Assembly: GCF_018873765.1 (NCBI RefSeq)
Contig: NC_057923.1
Coordinates: 60,196,593 to 60,260,592, forward strand
Direction of reading: 5' to 3'
DNA from: Telopea speciosissima
Lineage: Eukaryota > Streptophyta > Magnoliopsida > Proteales > Proteaceae
Length of the DNA stretch: 64,000 nt
Shown: positions 10,991 through 22,262 of the stretch, in pieces
Position numbering within the stretch: the stretch's first letter is position 1
Layout of the letters: every line of letters starts with the position of its first letter
Position numbers and translations under genes: made by a program
The notes under the pieces: model-generated
Told to the model about the DNA's origin: nothing
Database searches by the model: none
What the model saw: the letters and a program-made list of their open reading frames with translations, nothing else

Positions 10991-11907
10991 GGTTTAGTGT
11001 GGAGCTTTAAATTCATCCGAATAAAATGTTAAAAGGAAACAGATAAAGTAATCCAAAATTATATCTGATAAAAAGCATAAAAATCATGATCAGATGATCA
11101 TAAAATCATGTGACAATTAATGTATAAGCTAATGCCGGTGGCATGTATATTTCCTAACCGTCGAACTAGATCGGGTGGGTGGTTTGTCGGGTAAACGGTA
11201 AATGATCTGTCTTTCTTGTGGGTCCCATTAAAAACTGAAACAAATTAGGAAGCCCTGAAGCGATTTTGGTGGGTTGGTGCGGCGGTTGAAGAGATGGAGA
11301 AGGAGAGCAGTAGTAGCAGAAGCAGTCAGTTGCATGATGCATGTGTGGCGTAGGATTGATGGAAAAACGTTTACCTACCTTTTTCTCTCTTGTTTGTTTT
11401 AAGTACAGAATGTGGGGTCCACATCCAACAACGGAGCTTCTTTCCCGGCTTCAAAAGGTTTGATCTCCACCGTTGATGTTTGGATAATTGGTTTTGAAAA
11501 TTAAATGAATTTTTTTAAAAAATAAAAAAAAATCATAAGCTGTAAAGGACGATTGGACTTTGGAGCAGCGAGGGCGTTACGTGAAGAATAACTGCAACAA
11601 CCAAGAGAAGAGGGGTTTACCAAACCCAACCCAACCCAATCCACGTCTCCCGATCTCCCGTCCTCTCAAGACAATTCCATTACCCCTTTTTTAAATTACA
11701 TTTTAAACCCTTAAAGTTTTTTTTTTCCAAAATCAGGGTTAGTGCGTAAATATAGTGCAAAATCAGGGTCATTCTCATAATCTTGTTCCACATCAAATAC
11801 TGAATCTCTCCCCCTCCATGTTCCTATAATTGGTTACGTTACAGGTCAGAGTTTGGAGCTTAACAGCCTCTCTCATCTCCATAAGAAAAGAAAACAAACC
11901 ACTCTCT

Positions 11908-11911
<4 letters not shown>

Positions 11912-11953
<42 letters not shown>
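11912..11953 (+). promoter_or_regulatory. CT tract in the probable 5' leader of the gene at 11964
   Basis: A run of about 15 CT units followed by GTGTGTGTGTGT ends about 11 bases before the ATG at 11964. CT (GA) repeats in 5' leaders are common in plant genes and can bind GAGA-repeat factors; a regulatory role here is inferred only from position. Confidence 0.45.
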
Positions 11954-11954
<1 letters not shown>

Positions 11955-11963
11955 CGGTAAGAC

Positions 11964-13925
11964 ATGGCGTCCATGGCAGAAGACAACGATGTAGATTTCG
12001 AGGAAGGGATGTTATGGCTTCCTGCTCATGTACTTGAAGAAGCATGTGAATCGAAGGTGTTGTATCCAAACTCCAAACTTCACTTCACTTCTGTTCTTAT
12101 AATTATGTCTCTTTCTTTAATCAAATCTGGGTTTGTTTTCTGTTTTAATTCTAGATTCAAGAAATCTCACAACGAAGACAAGAACACCATCGCCTGAAGC
12201 CTCTCCACACTTCCCCAGGCCCATTTCGACCGGTACTACTCTCATATTCAATACTTCCTCTGCATTCTTTCCATCAAAGAGAGAGAGAGAGAAAGCATTT
12301 GAGTAATTTCATAGACTACTTAGAAGCTGCAAATCAAAGTCTGGGTCTGTTCACTGATAGCCATTTTGCAGAACCAACCACTATCTTCTGCTGTTGGTTA
12401 GTAGATGCGGTAATGGGCCATTTTAGTGGTACCAGCTTTGATCAGTACATGAAATGGATCAATTTGGCAACCTGCTTGTAATAAAAGATGAAGAACAGGG
12501 CAAGTGATTGATTTAGATAGATGGAGAATCTAGAATTGGTGACTTAAAAAGTAGTTCAGCTAATCACATCTTTGTTTGTTGGTATTATATTAGCCTATAA
12601 CTTCCTTTTTAATCCGAGGCATGACAACCCAAATGAGTCAATAATGTAGTACCATATAGGATCATGGTTTTAGGTATCGGATACTTATTTGCCGATCTCG
12701 TATCGACTGTACAGTACGGATCAGGGGTAAACTTGTCAAAATTAAATCCAATTTTTAAGGAAAATCAGGAGCAAAACTGTCCAATACAGGCCAATCCGTA
12801 CCATTACATGTCGATACCCGATCCAGTACCATGCACTAAAACCATGCATAGGATTTAGCAACATGGGACCATGTTCTATGTGGCATTTTTTATGTTCTAT
12901 AGGATATGACGCACTTATTTGAATGGGTTCCATTTCTCTTCACCCATGATGAAGAGAGAATCTCTTCACTGACAGCCATCATTGCTCTTGGATGGGACTT
13001 TAGGAACAGTAAAAAAAGTTCAGCCCTTCAACATATGAGAATGGGGTGAGCAACTAATTCTAACGATAGATTTGTGTATGAAGGATTCACCGTGGGTGAA
13101 GGAAAACTTTCATCAAAGATAAAGTGATGCAATTGTTTTTGCGAAAAGTGGTCCCAGACTCACATTCTAACTTTCTTTGAGCTTAGGATATAAAAAACTA
13201 TATTATATAGTCATGGGGTCTAGAGAAACTACTACACTAACTATATATAATTATATGATAATTCGACAGCATTCATCCTCAAAGTTGAGCCCAAAGTTGC
13301 ACCAAAGATCGAGATATCCAGCATATAGAGCATCAGGAGGACCAGGGATGCAAGCCATCTTCCTAGACTCAAGCCAAAAATCATGTGGAACTGGGGTTTT
13401 TCTCCCTAGAATGGGTGGCATCAACTTCCAACAAAGCAAGAAGCCAGGTACTTAAATATCAAAATTGCTTAAACATTGAGATTTTTCTACTCGCTTTTAA
13501 GAAAAAAGGATAATCAATTCAATTTTTTTTCTACCCACTTGCAGCCTTCTCTCCGGTTCTTCTCCCTTCTCGTGTTGTTCAAGCCCTCAACCTCAATGTG
13601 CATGCATTGGGCTCCCAACTTACATCTCAAAGAGGTTATATATGCTTTTCAAACACCACTTTGAATTTTCACATTTTCTTGAAGTTGACCTTCCATTGTC
13701 GCATTGTCATGAAATTGAATGTGTGTTAGTTATATGTTGTCTGCAGATCTGAACACTAACACAAATGAAGAAACAAATAAAGAAAAGATTCAAGATTCAG
13801 TTCTTTGCAATAAAAATGGGAGCAACAAAGATGTTCATGGTGTATCAACTACCCAATATTGTGTCTATTCACAGGCTTGTAGTTCTTCACCTGAAATATT
13901 TCTTCCAAAAGAGTGGAGTTACTAG
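11964..13925 (+). CDS. Conserved plant protein of unknown function, 205 aa
   Basis: Five exons in one frame: 11964-12056, 12155-12232, 13270-13447, 13545-13634 and 13747-13925, totalling 618 nt with GT-AG introns. Residues 1-31 hold DFEEGMLWLPAHVLEEA. Exon 2 is basic (QRRQEHHRLKPL). Exon 3 holds ASGGPGMQAIFLDS and SCGTGVFLPR. Exon 4 holds PVLLPSRVVQALNLNVHALG. The C-terminus is SSSPEIFLPKEWSY. This order of short conserved blocks matches a plant-only family I know only as uncharacterised; it has no domain I can name, no signal peptide and no membrane segment. A second in-frame ATG lies 9 bases downstream, so the start could be either. Intron 2 (1.04 kb) contains a MITE and the left edge of the tandem duplication that made the broken copy at 16122-16781. 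Confidence 0.82.
12918..13116. mobile_element. MITE with TTCTCTTCACCCA / TGGGTGAAGGAAAAC ends
   Basis: CCATTTCTCTTCACCCATGA at the left is inverted at the right as GTGGGTGAAGGAAAACTT. The left end recurs inverted at about 44805-44860 in the intron of the GPI-anchored gene. Lies in intron 2 of the gene at 11964; the left edge of the large tandem duplication falls inside it. Confidence 0.5.
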
Positions 13926-14990
13926 CTCAAAGGGGAGAAATAGCTCCAGTTTAACACTTGAACCCGAGTGAATTACTACAGAAAAAAAAAGGCCATTAAT
14001 TCATCTCAGATGTTTCTTTCTAAATATTATGACCATGTAATAAAATGAATAATATACAGTAGCCATAGATTCTCTTGTAAATGATGCATTATATACATGC
14101 AAACTATATATAAATAAAAAATGTTAGAAATAATACCAAATAAATGAGAATATAAAATTTATCTCAATGACTTAAACCTTGAACTGATGCAACTATGTAC
14201 TATAGGAGAGTTTTATAAATGAATCAAATCACGCACAATTAGTGAGGTTAAATCATGTCATCGTTTATTCTCCTTAAGATCATGATCGCCCCCTATGGTG
14301 CAATACAAGTTCTTGGGAATCAACCTCCAATATAAAACGGTCACCTAGGCCTTTTAGTAGTTGTTACACCCACTTAGAAAATAAGTATGAAAGGTGAAGT
14401 GCCACGAATCCGTCCCCTCCCCTGATGGCACAATATTGTCCACTTTGACAGGTGGGCCTAACGGATTTAAAACGTATCATATCAAGTAAGGGAGGCTATA
14501 GTACATATGCGCATTTCATGGCACATCCTCAAGTCATGTGGGCCAGTTAAACTCATCTCTGGCTCTGATACTAGTGAAGTACCACGAACTTAGCCCCACC
14601 AATGGCACGATGTTATCCGCTTTGGCAGGTGAGCCTCACGTCTTTAAAATGCATCATACCAAGTAAGAGAGCTCATAGCATGTATGCACATTCCATGAAA
14701 CATCCCCAAACGATGTAGGATTTTTCATGGTTGTACATCCACACTTCCATTGCGGCTGTATTTTCGACAGTCAAACCCATCCTTGGCTCTGATAACAATG
14801 AAGTGCCACAAATCTAGCCCCACCGCTGACATAATATTGTCTACTTTTGAAGGTGCGTCTCACAGCTTTAAAACGTGTCATATCAATCATGGTATTTGAT
14901 CCTGAAATGAGGAAGGTATTTTTGACCTCATACAATAAGGAGTTGGAGTGAATGATAATCCTAGATTTCAATCATAATGTTACATCATTA
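12957..14990 (+). repeat. Tandem segmental duplication, unit 1 (contains the working exons 3-5)
   Basis: From CTCTTCACTGACAGCCATC onward the sequence is repeated in the same order and orientation from about 15012: intron 2, exons 3-5, the 3' flank and the TRIM-like repeats. Unit 1 ends about 14990, directly before unit 2. Confidence 0.85.
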
Positions 14991-14995
14991 ATGGT
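14390..14995 (-). mobile_element. Cluster of about three TRIM-like LTR units with primer-binding sites
   Basis: About 200-bp units repeat head to tail (starting near 14390, 14570 and 14795). On the minus strand each reads GGATGTTTCATGGAATGTGC, then GCATTTTAAAGACGTGAGG, CTGCCAAAGCGGATAACATC and GTGGCACTTCA, followed by a (TGG)TATCAGAGCC motif like an initiator-tRNA-Met primer-binding site. The short size, lack of coding and repeated LTR/primer-site order fit an old terminal-repeat retrotransposon in miniature. The exact family is not assigned. Fossil. Confidence 0.6.
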
Positions 14996-15293
14996 GTTCT
15001 CTTTACCATGGCTATCTCTTCACTGACAAGCATCATTGCTCTTGGATGGGATTCTAAGAACAGTAAAAAATAGTTCAGACCTTCAACATATAGAGAGAGA
15101 AGGGCAATTAATTTTGATGGTAGATTTATGGATGAAGTTATCGAGAGTGAAGGAGAACTTTCATCAAAGATAAATGATGCAATTGGTCTTGCGAAAAAAT
15201 GGTTCCAAACTCAAAACATTCTTACTCTCTTTGAGCTTAGAATATAAAAAACTCACTTTCATATAGTCATGGGGTCTAGAGAAACTACTATAC

Positions 15294-16073
15294 TTTTTTT
15301 TTTCCTAAATGAAACTACAGGCTTATTGAATGTGAAATAACAAACAAATTGAGTGTTATTATCTGAAACAATCTAGAAAACAGAGCTATGAACTATTTTG
15401 AAAAAGAGAGTTATCCTTTGCGCATGAACAAACGGCGAACATCTGTTCCAAGTGTATATCACTTCAAATCAGTCGTACTAGATACCTAGTAGATCGTGCT
15501 CTACAAACCTCCAGATTAGGAAATGAACTTGTCCGGCAGACATTCTCCACCCATAACAACATACCTTGTGATTGTTCAGAGTTAGACGCAGAGCTGCATG
15601 AATATGTTTGAACGATCATATTTTCATATATTCATCACCATCAGTACTAATAATCCGTTGTATCTTGATCCTTAGGAATCGTTCATAATGTCCATCAATG
15701 AAGGTCCACAAAAAATCCAGTGGAATGGAATACCATCATTAACTGCATCATTTCCAATTAATCTATAAATGATGGACCAGTGCCTGGCTCCAACCATCCT
15801 CAGACCATGAAAATCCTTCAATGCGACCACTTTCTCACATAAAAACGAAGGTTGATGAAGAACCTCCGAATGTAGAATAACAGTAGGATCTACGTGTGTG
15901 CGGTTGATGGATTTCAGATAAAGAGCTGAAAATTAAAAGATTCTGGAGTCGTCTTGAATAGAATCCAGGTCTTCCAGCCCATTCAACTCTTATTCTGGAG
16001 GGTTAAAACCCACCGAAAAATCGACCACGCTCTGTGCTGTGAATAAACTTGTTGGAGGCATAGCGAAGACGCC
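15294..16073 (-). mobile_element. 780-bp poly(A) retroposon with about 16-bp target duplication
   Basis: AGAGAAACTACTATAC (15278-15293) and AGAGAAACTACTACAC (16074-16089) flank the insert, with one mismatch. Unit 1 of the duplication shows the uninterrupted site near 13212. The plus strand begins with a T-run at 15294, so the element reads right to left and ends in poly(A). The minus strand holds an open stretch of about 85 codons (containing KVVALKDFHG and GARHWSIIYR) that I do not recognise; no reverse transcriptase is seen. It was probably moved by LINE machinery: either a non-autonomous or truncated LINE, or a retrocopy of a host transcript. Confidence 0.75.
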
Positions 16074-16121
16074 AGAGAAACTACTACACTAATTATATAT
16101 AATTATATGATAATTCGACAT

Positions 16122-16781
16122 CATTCATCCTCAAAGTTGAGCCCAAAGCTGCACCAGAGATCGAGATATCCAACATACAGGGCATCAGGAGGACCAGGGA
16201 TGCAAGCCATCGTCATAGACATAGGCCAAAGATCATGTGGAAGTGGGGTTTTCCTCCCTCGAATAGGCATCAACTTCCAACAAAGCAAGAAGTCAGGTAC
16301 TTAAATATCAAAATTGTTCAAGCATTGGCATTTTTTTACCCACTTTTAAAATAAAAATATCAATTCAATTTTTTTTCTACCCGCCACTTGCAGCTCTCTC
16401 TCTCTCCAATTTTTCTCCCTTCTTGTGTTGTTCAAGTTCTCAACCTCAATGAGCATGCATTGGGCTCCCAACTTACACCTTTAAGAAGTTATATATGTTT
16501 TTAAAACATAGCTTTGCTTTTTCATTTTTTTCTGAGGTTGACTTTCCATTGTTGTACTGCCGTCAAAGTAAATATGTCTTAGTTATGTATTATCTGCAGA
16601 TTTGAACACTTATACAAATGAAAAAACAAATAAAGAAAGGATTCAAGATTCATTTCTTAGCAATAAAAATGGAAGCAACAAAAATGTTGTTCATGGTGTA
16701 TCAACTACCCAATATTGTGTCTATTCACAGGCTTGTAGCTCTTCACCGGAGATATTTCTTCCAAAAGAGTGGAGTTACTAG
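16122..16781 (+). pseudogene. Broken partial copy (exons 3-5) of the gene at 11964
   Basis: Exon 3' (16122-16296), exon 4' (from 16394) and exon 5' (16600-16781) match the parent in order. The acceptor before exon 3' has changed from AG to AT. Exon 3' is 3 nt shorter. Exon 4' gains about 4 nt in a CT stretch, which shifts the frame and brings in a stop. Exon 5' remains open to the same TAG and still ends SSSPEIFLPKEWSY. With no exons 1-2, no promoter and a frameshift, it cannot make the full protein. Confidence 0.85.
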
Positions 16782-17234
16782 CTCAAATGGGGGAATAACT
16801 CTAGTTTAACACTTGAACCTGAGTGAATTACTGCAGAAAAAAGGCCATTAATTCATCTCAAATGTTTCTTTCTAGATTTTATGATCATGTAATAAAATGA
16901 ATAATATACTAGCCCCAGATTTTCTTGTAATTGATGGATTATACACAAATATATATATATCAAAGTGTTGAAAATAATGTCAAATAAATGAGAATATAAG
17001 ACTTATCTTAATGACTTAAACCTTAAACTGATGCAACCATGTACTGTAGAAAAGTTTTATAAACGAATCAAATTACGAACACTTAGCGATGTTGAACCGT
17101 ACCACCGCTTATTCTCCTTAAGATCATGGTCGCCCCTTATTGTGCAATACAAGTTCTTGTAAATCAACTTCCAATATGAAAAGGTCCCTTAGGCTTTTTA
17201 GTAGTTATTGCACTCACTTGAAAAATGAGTATGA

Positions 17235-17783
17235 AAGGTGAAGAGCCACAAAGTCGTCGTGTCCCCTAATGGCACGATATTGTCCTCTTTGGTAGGTGGG
17301 TCTCGCGGATTTAAAACGTATCATATCAAGAAAGGGAGGATATAGCATATATGCGCATTTCATGACACATCCTCAGGCCATGTGAAAAATTTAAACTCAT
17401 TTATGGCTCTGATACTAATGAAGTGTCACAAACCTAGCCCACCGATGGCACGATATTGTCCGCTTTGACTGGTGAGTCTTACATCTTTAAATGGGTCATA
17501 CCAAGTAAGAGAGGCCATAGCATGTATACACATTCCATGGAACATCCCCAGACGATGTATAATTTTTCATAGTTGTACATCCATGCTTCCATTGCGGTTA
17601 TATTTTCGACAGTCAAATCCATCCCTGGCTCTGATACCAATGAAATGCCACGAATCTAGCCCCACTGATGGCATGATATTTTCTACTTTGGCAGGTGGGT
17701 CTCACGACTTTAAAATGTGTCATACCAAGCAAGGGAGGCCATAGCATATATGTGAATTTCATGGCATATCTCCGGGTAATATA
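17235..17783 (-). mobile_element. Second cluster of TRIM-like LTR units (within duplication unit 2)
   Basis: Three units parallel to 14390-14995, each with the TGGCTCTGATACYAATGAA primer-site junction in plus orientation (near 17405 and 17625). The third unit is cut by the LINE insertion at 17799. Fossil. Confidence 0.6.
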
Positions 17784-17798
17784 GGATTTCTCGTGGGT

Positions 17799-18321
17799 TT
17801 TTTTTTTTTAAAACCCAAATATTCACTGGGACCCGAGCAAACCCCTAGAAATTTTATTAAAAAATAACACACAAATTGATTACATGGGGGGACATAACCC
17901 GCCTGACCCCAATCCCACAAGAAGAACAATATAATTCTCTCATACAAGACACTCTGGAAAACCCATACACAAGACCAAAAACCAAGAATTACTTTCTAAA
18001 CACTGGCAAGCCAGCTTTATCTTCACGAATAATGTGTCGAAGGTCTGTCGATAAATTCAACTCAGAAAAATAAGTTTTATTATTAGTCTCTGCGCAGGCC
18101 AAGTTAGCTAACCAGTCTGCTGCCCGATTACTCTCCCTGTACAAAAAATATATAATCGCTCTGAAAGAATTGCAAAGGGAGATGACCTTTTGAAACCAAT
18201 ACCAGCAACTCCACAGATTACATTTTTCCTGGACAATAAAATTCACAATCATGGTGGAATCAGAATTAATAAAAAAATCCAAAACACTTAACTCCTCACA
18301 CAACCGAAGGCCATCTCTTAA
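17799..18321 (-). mobile_element. 5'-truncated LINE tail with RNase H-like domain
   Basis: The minus strand has an open stretch (18303-17989, about 104 codons) with FINSDSTMIVNFI, FLYRESNRAADWLANLAC and SLCNSFRAIIYFL. This is the RVT_3/RNase H-like module at the C-terminus of plant LINEs, with the catalytic-site motif S-D-S and the R-E-x-N-x-x-A-D motif. It is followed by a 3' UTR and a poly(A) (T-run at 17801-17812). Similar 14-bp flanks, GGATTTCTCGTGGG (left, about 17784) and GGGATTTTCCGTGG (right, about 18321), look like a diverged target duplication. Confidence 0.75.
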
Positions 18322-18937
18322 GGGATTTTCCGTGGTTTTACATGAATAAAAAATTTAAAAGATCTTCTGAATTGTCCATGACGTCCTCTATTTATGGAGG
18401 AGAGGTGCCCCTTGGAAACACTTGTCCAAATGGCCCAAAAGATGTATCTCTCTAAAAAAATAAGACACTGAAAACTACTTGTTGTCAATGTCTAATGCAT
18501 TATGACATTAACACCAATGATTTGGAAATACTAAAAATGCCTCCATATTGTACAGAAATCGAATTTGATGAAGTATAAATCCATCAAATGCCAATTTCTT
18601 GGTGAGGGCTCACTGACTTGGTGTAACCACTGAGAAAAACCCTTAAAAAAGAGGGAGATGATTCTTTGAACAAATGACATAGGGGAATGCATCGAATGAA
18701 CAATTTCATAAATAAGGGGTAGAGAGATCATTTCATGTGAAGAGGAGAAAGATAATAAGAGGCTGCTACCATAACCTTCACCAACAACTCAAAGATATTT
18801 CTTCATAAAACAAAAAATAATCAAAACCAATACTAACTAAATTCATAAGTCCGGTTGTCATGTCTACTACTAGATGACCATAGGATCTATTAATAGTTGA
18901 TTGTCTTGCCAAGGGTGTGTCCTAGCTGAACTAGGCT

Positions 18938-19205
18938 TTTTTTTTTTTTTTTTGTTGTAAAAGAAAATTCATTCATAAGAATGCAAAGAACTCATGGATG
19001 GAAGACATCAATGTTCTTGATTCCATGGATCAGAAATGGGCCAAATTGTCGTATGCGTCAAAGATAGGGCCCTCCTTGTCAAGGATTCAACTAAAGTATT
19101 TATCTCCCTTGAAACAAACCAGAAATCATATAATACAAAGTAGGACTTTAAGTGACAGATATCATCCAGAATTGGCCTAACATGACACAATAATAGATAC
19201 CACAT
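18938..19205 (-). mobile_element. Second 5'-truncated LINE tail
   Basis: A T-run at 18940-18956 (poly(A) of a minus-strand element) is followed by a minus-strand stretch with ILDDICHLKSYF, YDFWFVSREINTLVESLTRRAL. This resembles the end of the same RNase H-like module (F-V-x-R-E-x-N). Short and dead. Confidence 0.6.
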
Positions 19206-19999
19206 AAGACCATATTAAATTAAAAAAAATATTCTTATTAAAACTAAAATGGTGAACTAAGAAATTGTAACCTTACTTGCGTTGCCTTTTAATCCATGCA
19301 TTAAATACTACATTAATTAACTTTTGGGGGAATTAAAAGATAGTTACACTTCTTTATACACCACTTTGGTGACAATTGCACCTTAAAATAACCTTATCAA
19401 ATAGTATTGGAAACTCACTACAGGGCTAATTTTCAAATTCTGCATTTTGATACAATTATAATTGCTTCTAGGTAGTTTTGATGTGATCATATTAGCAATT
19501 GAATCGCTGTCTGTATCCTTCTACTTCTACCTCTAGAGTTGAGAAAGACTTTTTTTTATCCAACCATCCTTCTTGTTAAGTTTTAATTAGGATTAACACT
19601 GTTGCACAAACAAGGGAGAGTAGTCACATTATCACAACTGCCATCAGTTTAATATGAATGTTGATTCTGTAATACATGGTGAGCATGCATTTCTAAGTTG
19701 TATACCATTACACATGGAATCGGGTTATTTAAATTATAAAATTCTTTGACCAATCCTCATTGATTTCCATCCATTTCAAGAACAAGACAAATGAGGAAAA
19801 ATTACCCTCCAAGAGATTCTCTATAAGGATTGCTTTTGTTTTCTTATCTTATTTAAACTTGCCTCCTTTTCCTTTTCCTCGTCTGATCTTCCTTCTTGCA
19901 ACTGCTATATCATAGACGGGATTCGTATCTACTGGTCTATCTATGCTGTAATAGGACAGGGGGAGTACGAAAACAAAAACAATCCTTCAGGGCGTACAA

Positions 20000-20560
20000 C
20001 GTGAAACCCGCTCGACCGCAGAGATGGTCAATTTAGGCGGCAACGAATGTGACCCGTTGGATTCGAATCTGGGGTATATCGGCTTGACTTCAGCAAATTA
20101 AAGGTCTTCTTTGGGAACCTCGCAAGGGCAGATGATGTATGCGTGAAGCAAGATATAAATGAATCGTGAAGTTCGATCCGTCACGTGGTCAGACATCAAA
20201 AGACTTTTTGATTCCTCGTTGGTTCGTACGGTGCAAAATGCAGGGAGCCGTTGCGATTGTTCGGTATGGAGGGAAATCTTCTCAGCGGTTAGATCTGAAT
20301 ATCGTCAAGTACGACTTGACAACAGCTAATTGATGAGGACCTTTTGGAATCTTCGAGCCGGTCTGATGTATGCGCACCACACCAAGCTACGGGCCAACCT
20401 TGAGACATGGGAACAATGCAATACCGCACATGGGCTGACAGTTTTTCCGGCCAACTGAAATCGAGGAAATGGAATCTCGCACAAAATGAAAATCCTTTAT
20501 AAATTCGATTCAATCTGACCTTAGATCTCCAATTTTTTGATAATTGCACTCAGTCCCTTT
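20000..20560. repeat. Diverged tandem repeat, period about 230 bp
   Basis: AGCAAATTAAAGGTCTTC...TTTGGGAACCTCG...GATGATGTATGCG (from about 20092) is echoed by AGCTAATTGATGAGGACC...TTTTGGAATCTTCG...TCTGATGTATGCG (from about 20327). The preceding GACTTGAC-type words also repeat. Less AT-rich than its surroundings. It may be part of an unrecognised element. Confidence 0.45.
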
Positions 20561-21249
20561 TCTTGAAGTGGTTATGCTCATGTAGACCCAAGTCTTTTGA
20601 GAATTGCAATTTAAAAGACAAGTTGCAGGCATAACTCACAGTAGCTACATAAGGAAAGGAGATCAAAAATTGGCTAAGTATGGGAGCTCTTTATATGTGA
20701 TGAACTTCAACAGTGTTACAAAAAATCAACCTTCCATTCTACCATGCCTAGGCCATTGGTAAGCCACATCACCCCAAAACTTTTGTTGTTGTGCCACTTG
20801 GCTGCCACTTTAGTCCTTCTAGGACTTTGGAGTCCACTTGTTGTTGGGCCCACCTCCATTTTCTCTCTCCTCAAATTATGAAAGAAGAGGCTCAAAGATG
20901 ACTGCCACTAAAGCCACTTCAACCAATATTGTCATCAGACTATCAGCTGTGTTAAACTTCCAAATTGTCCGAGTGTTGTAAATGGACCAAAATGCCCCTA
21001 AACACTGTCAAAACTTTCTGAATCACTGCAGAACTGATCTACACTTGTTGCCAACAATGACATTCGCATTTTTATATTGGGAATGAGTTCCTGTCCGGCT
21101 GTGTGACATGCGCTAGCTCCTCCCTATGTCTCTCTCCTCCCACAACAGGGATAGATATGTCATTTCATAAGAAGGGGAAGTGATAGGCACAAGGAGGCGC
21201 TATCGTACGTTACGCAGCTTGGCAACATTCTTTTCCCTTTTTATATACA

Positions 21250-21390
21250 AGGGAGAATGTTCTCTGTGCCGGGGACACAGACTGCGCCCAGACACATGGA
21301 GGTGGGCGCAATGACCACCCTGCCCCCCTGAGTGGCAGGCCCATGTGTCTAAGCACAACCTGCATTGCGTCATAGAGAACATGAGCCCTA
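21250..21390. mobile_element. MITE with GTTCTCTGTG / CATAGAGAAC ends
   Basis: AGGGAGAATGTTCTCTGTGC at the left and GTCATAGAGAACATGAGCCCT at the right are inverted. The interior is GC-rich (CAGACACATGG, CCCATGTGTCT also inverted). A relative with GAGTTCCTGTCCGGC at 21080 lies next to it on the left. Confidence 0.65.
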
Positions 21391-22262
21391 TATATAAACT
21401 ATACCCTCAGATAAATTTTTCCACTTATTTAAGGTGATCAGGTGAGTCCCCCATGGATACAAGTCAAGGGTATACACAACCTGAGAGAACAGCTCTATAA
21501 TATCCAGAATGGAGTTGATGATCCAAACAGAAGCTTGGAAACAAGTTGATTTGTGCCAAAATCCATGGGAAGATGAAATTACTTTTTTGCAGCTTTTTCA
21601 AATTTATCTAACCTTAGCTTCCTTGAGCTCATTCTCCCTTAGGGTCATGCCAGCATAACCGGTCCATAAACTTTGTCCTCTGAAATCTGGATTTTGTGGA
21701 TCTATCTAACATCACCTTTAAAGAGAAATATCTAATCTTGTTTTTACTCTTTGGAATTTTTATTTTATTTTTTTTTGCGGGGGATGGGTGGGGGGGGGGG
21801 GGAGGGGGGTTTGGAGGAACAGGGATTCTTGATTGTTTTTACATTGTACAATGTGTACGATTGTGCTGCATCTATCTATGAACATATTACATTAAAAAAA
21901 AATTACATGTTAACAATCAAACACTTTGCATCCAGAAACTATGTTACAACCTTTTTTGCAGAAAATGCCAGAGAAAATGGGAGGAAAATTTTCCTACCTT
22001 GCCAATTCAAACCAAGCCCCAACAGCCAATATAAAACCTTGATGAAGCCAAGCTTGAGTTGATCACATCATCTTTTCACTGACGCAGCTTCAAGTACATT
22101 CCCTTTTGGTGTTGTCTTTAGGTTCAGCAGGCCTCTGCCGCAGTTACTTTCACCACAATTGATGTCCTTATAATTTAGATGCTGTGCAAAATGCCTCACA
22201 AGAAAGGAAATCAATCTGATTCAAATATATGATGAGGAGTGATGGAAAAACTGATTTCAGCT

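Larger units (their letters stand above)
5838..11963. other. Intergenic repeat-rich stretch
   Basis: No host gene recognised over about 6.1 kb between the ankyrin gene and the gene at 11964. Both genes point away from this stretch, so it must hold both promoters. Most of it is repeats, listed separately. The parts not listed (about 5840-6100, 7400-7870, 9700-10090 and 10290-10840) are AT-rich with short repeat fragments, such as a TTTGACACCCCTAG end near 7793 and a CTAGGGGTGTCAAT end near 10612, typical of TIR elements. Confidence 0.6.
15012..17790 (+). repeat. Tandem segmental duplication, unit 2 (decayed copy, interrupted by a retroposon)
   Basis: Direct copy of 12957-14990, diverged by many substitutions and small indels. 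It lacks exons 1-2 and the promoter. It was enlarged by the 780-bp insertion at 15294-16073, and its right part contains its own TRIM-like units. A LINE tail at 17799 interrupts the far end. Confidence 0.85.
19206..22262. other. Intergenic stretch without a recognised gene
   Basis: AT-rich. Holds a diverged internal duplication (20000-20560), two MITEs (21070-21390), and a G-run near 21790. The last part before 22263 would carry the 3' UTR and polyadenylation signals of the synergin-like gene. I see no exon with conserved family blocks on either strand. Confidence 0.5.

Noticed and set aside
14280-17700. Possible tRNA or 5S rRNA genes in the repeat clusters
   Set aside because: The TATCAGAGCC motifs fit primer-binding sites beside LTR-like units; no complete cloverleaf or full 5S sequence could be read.
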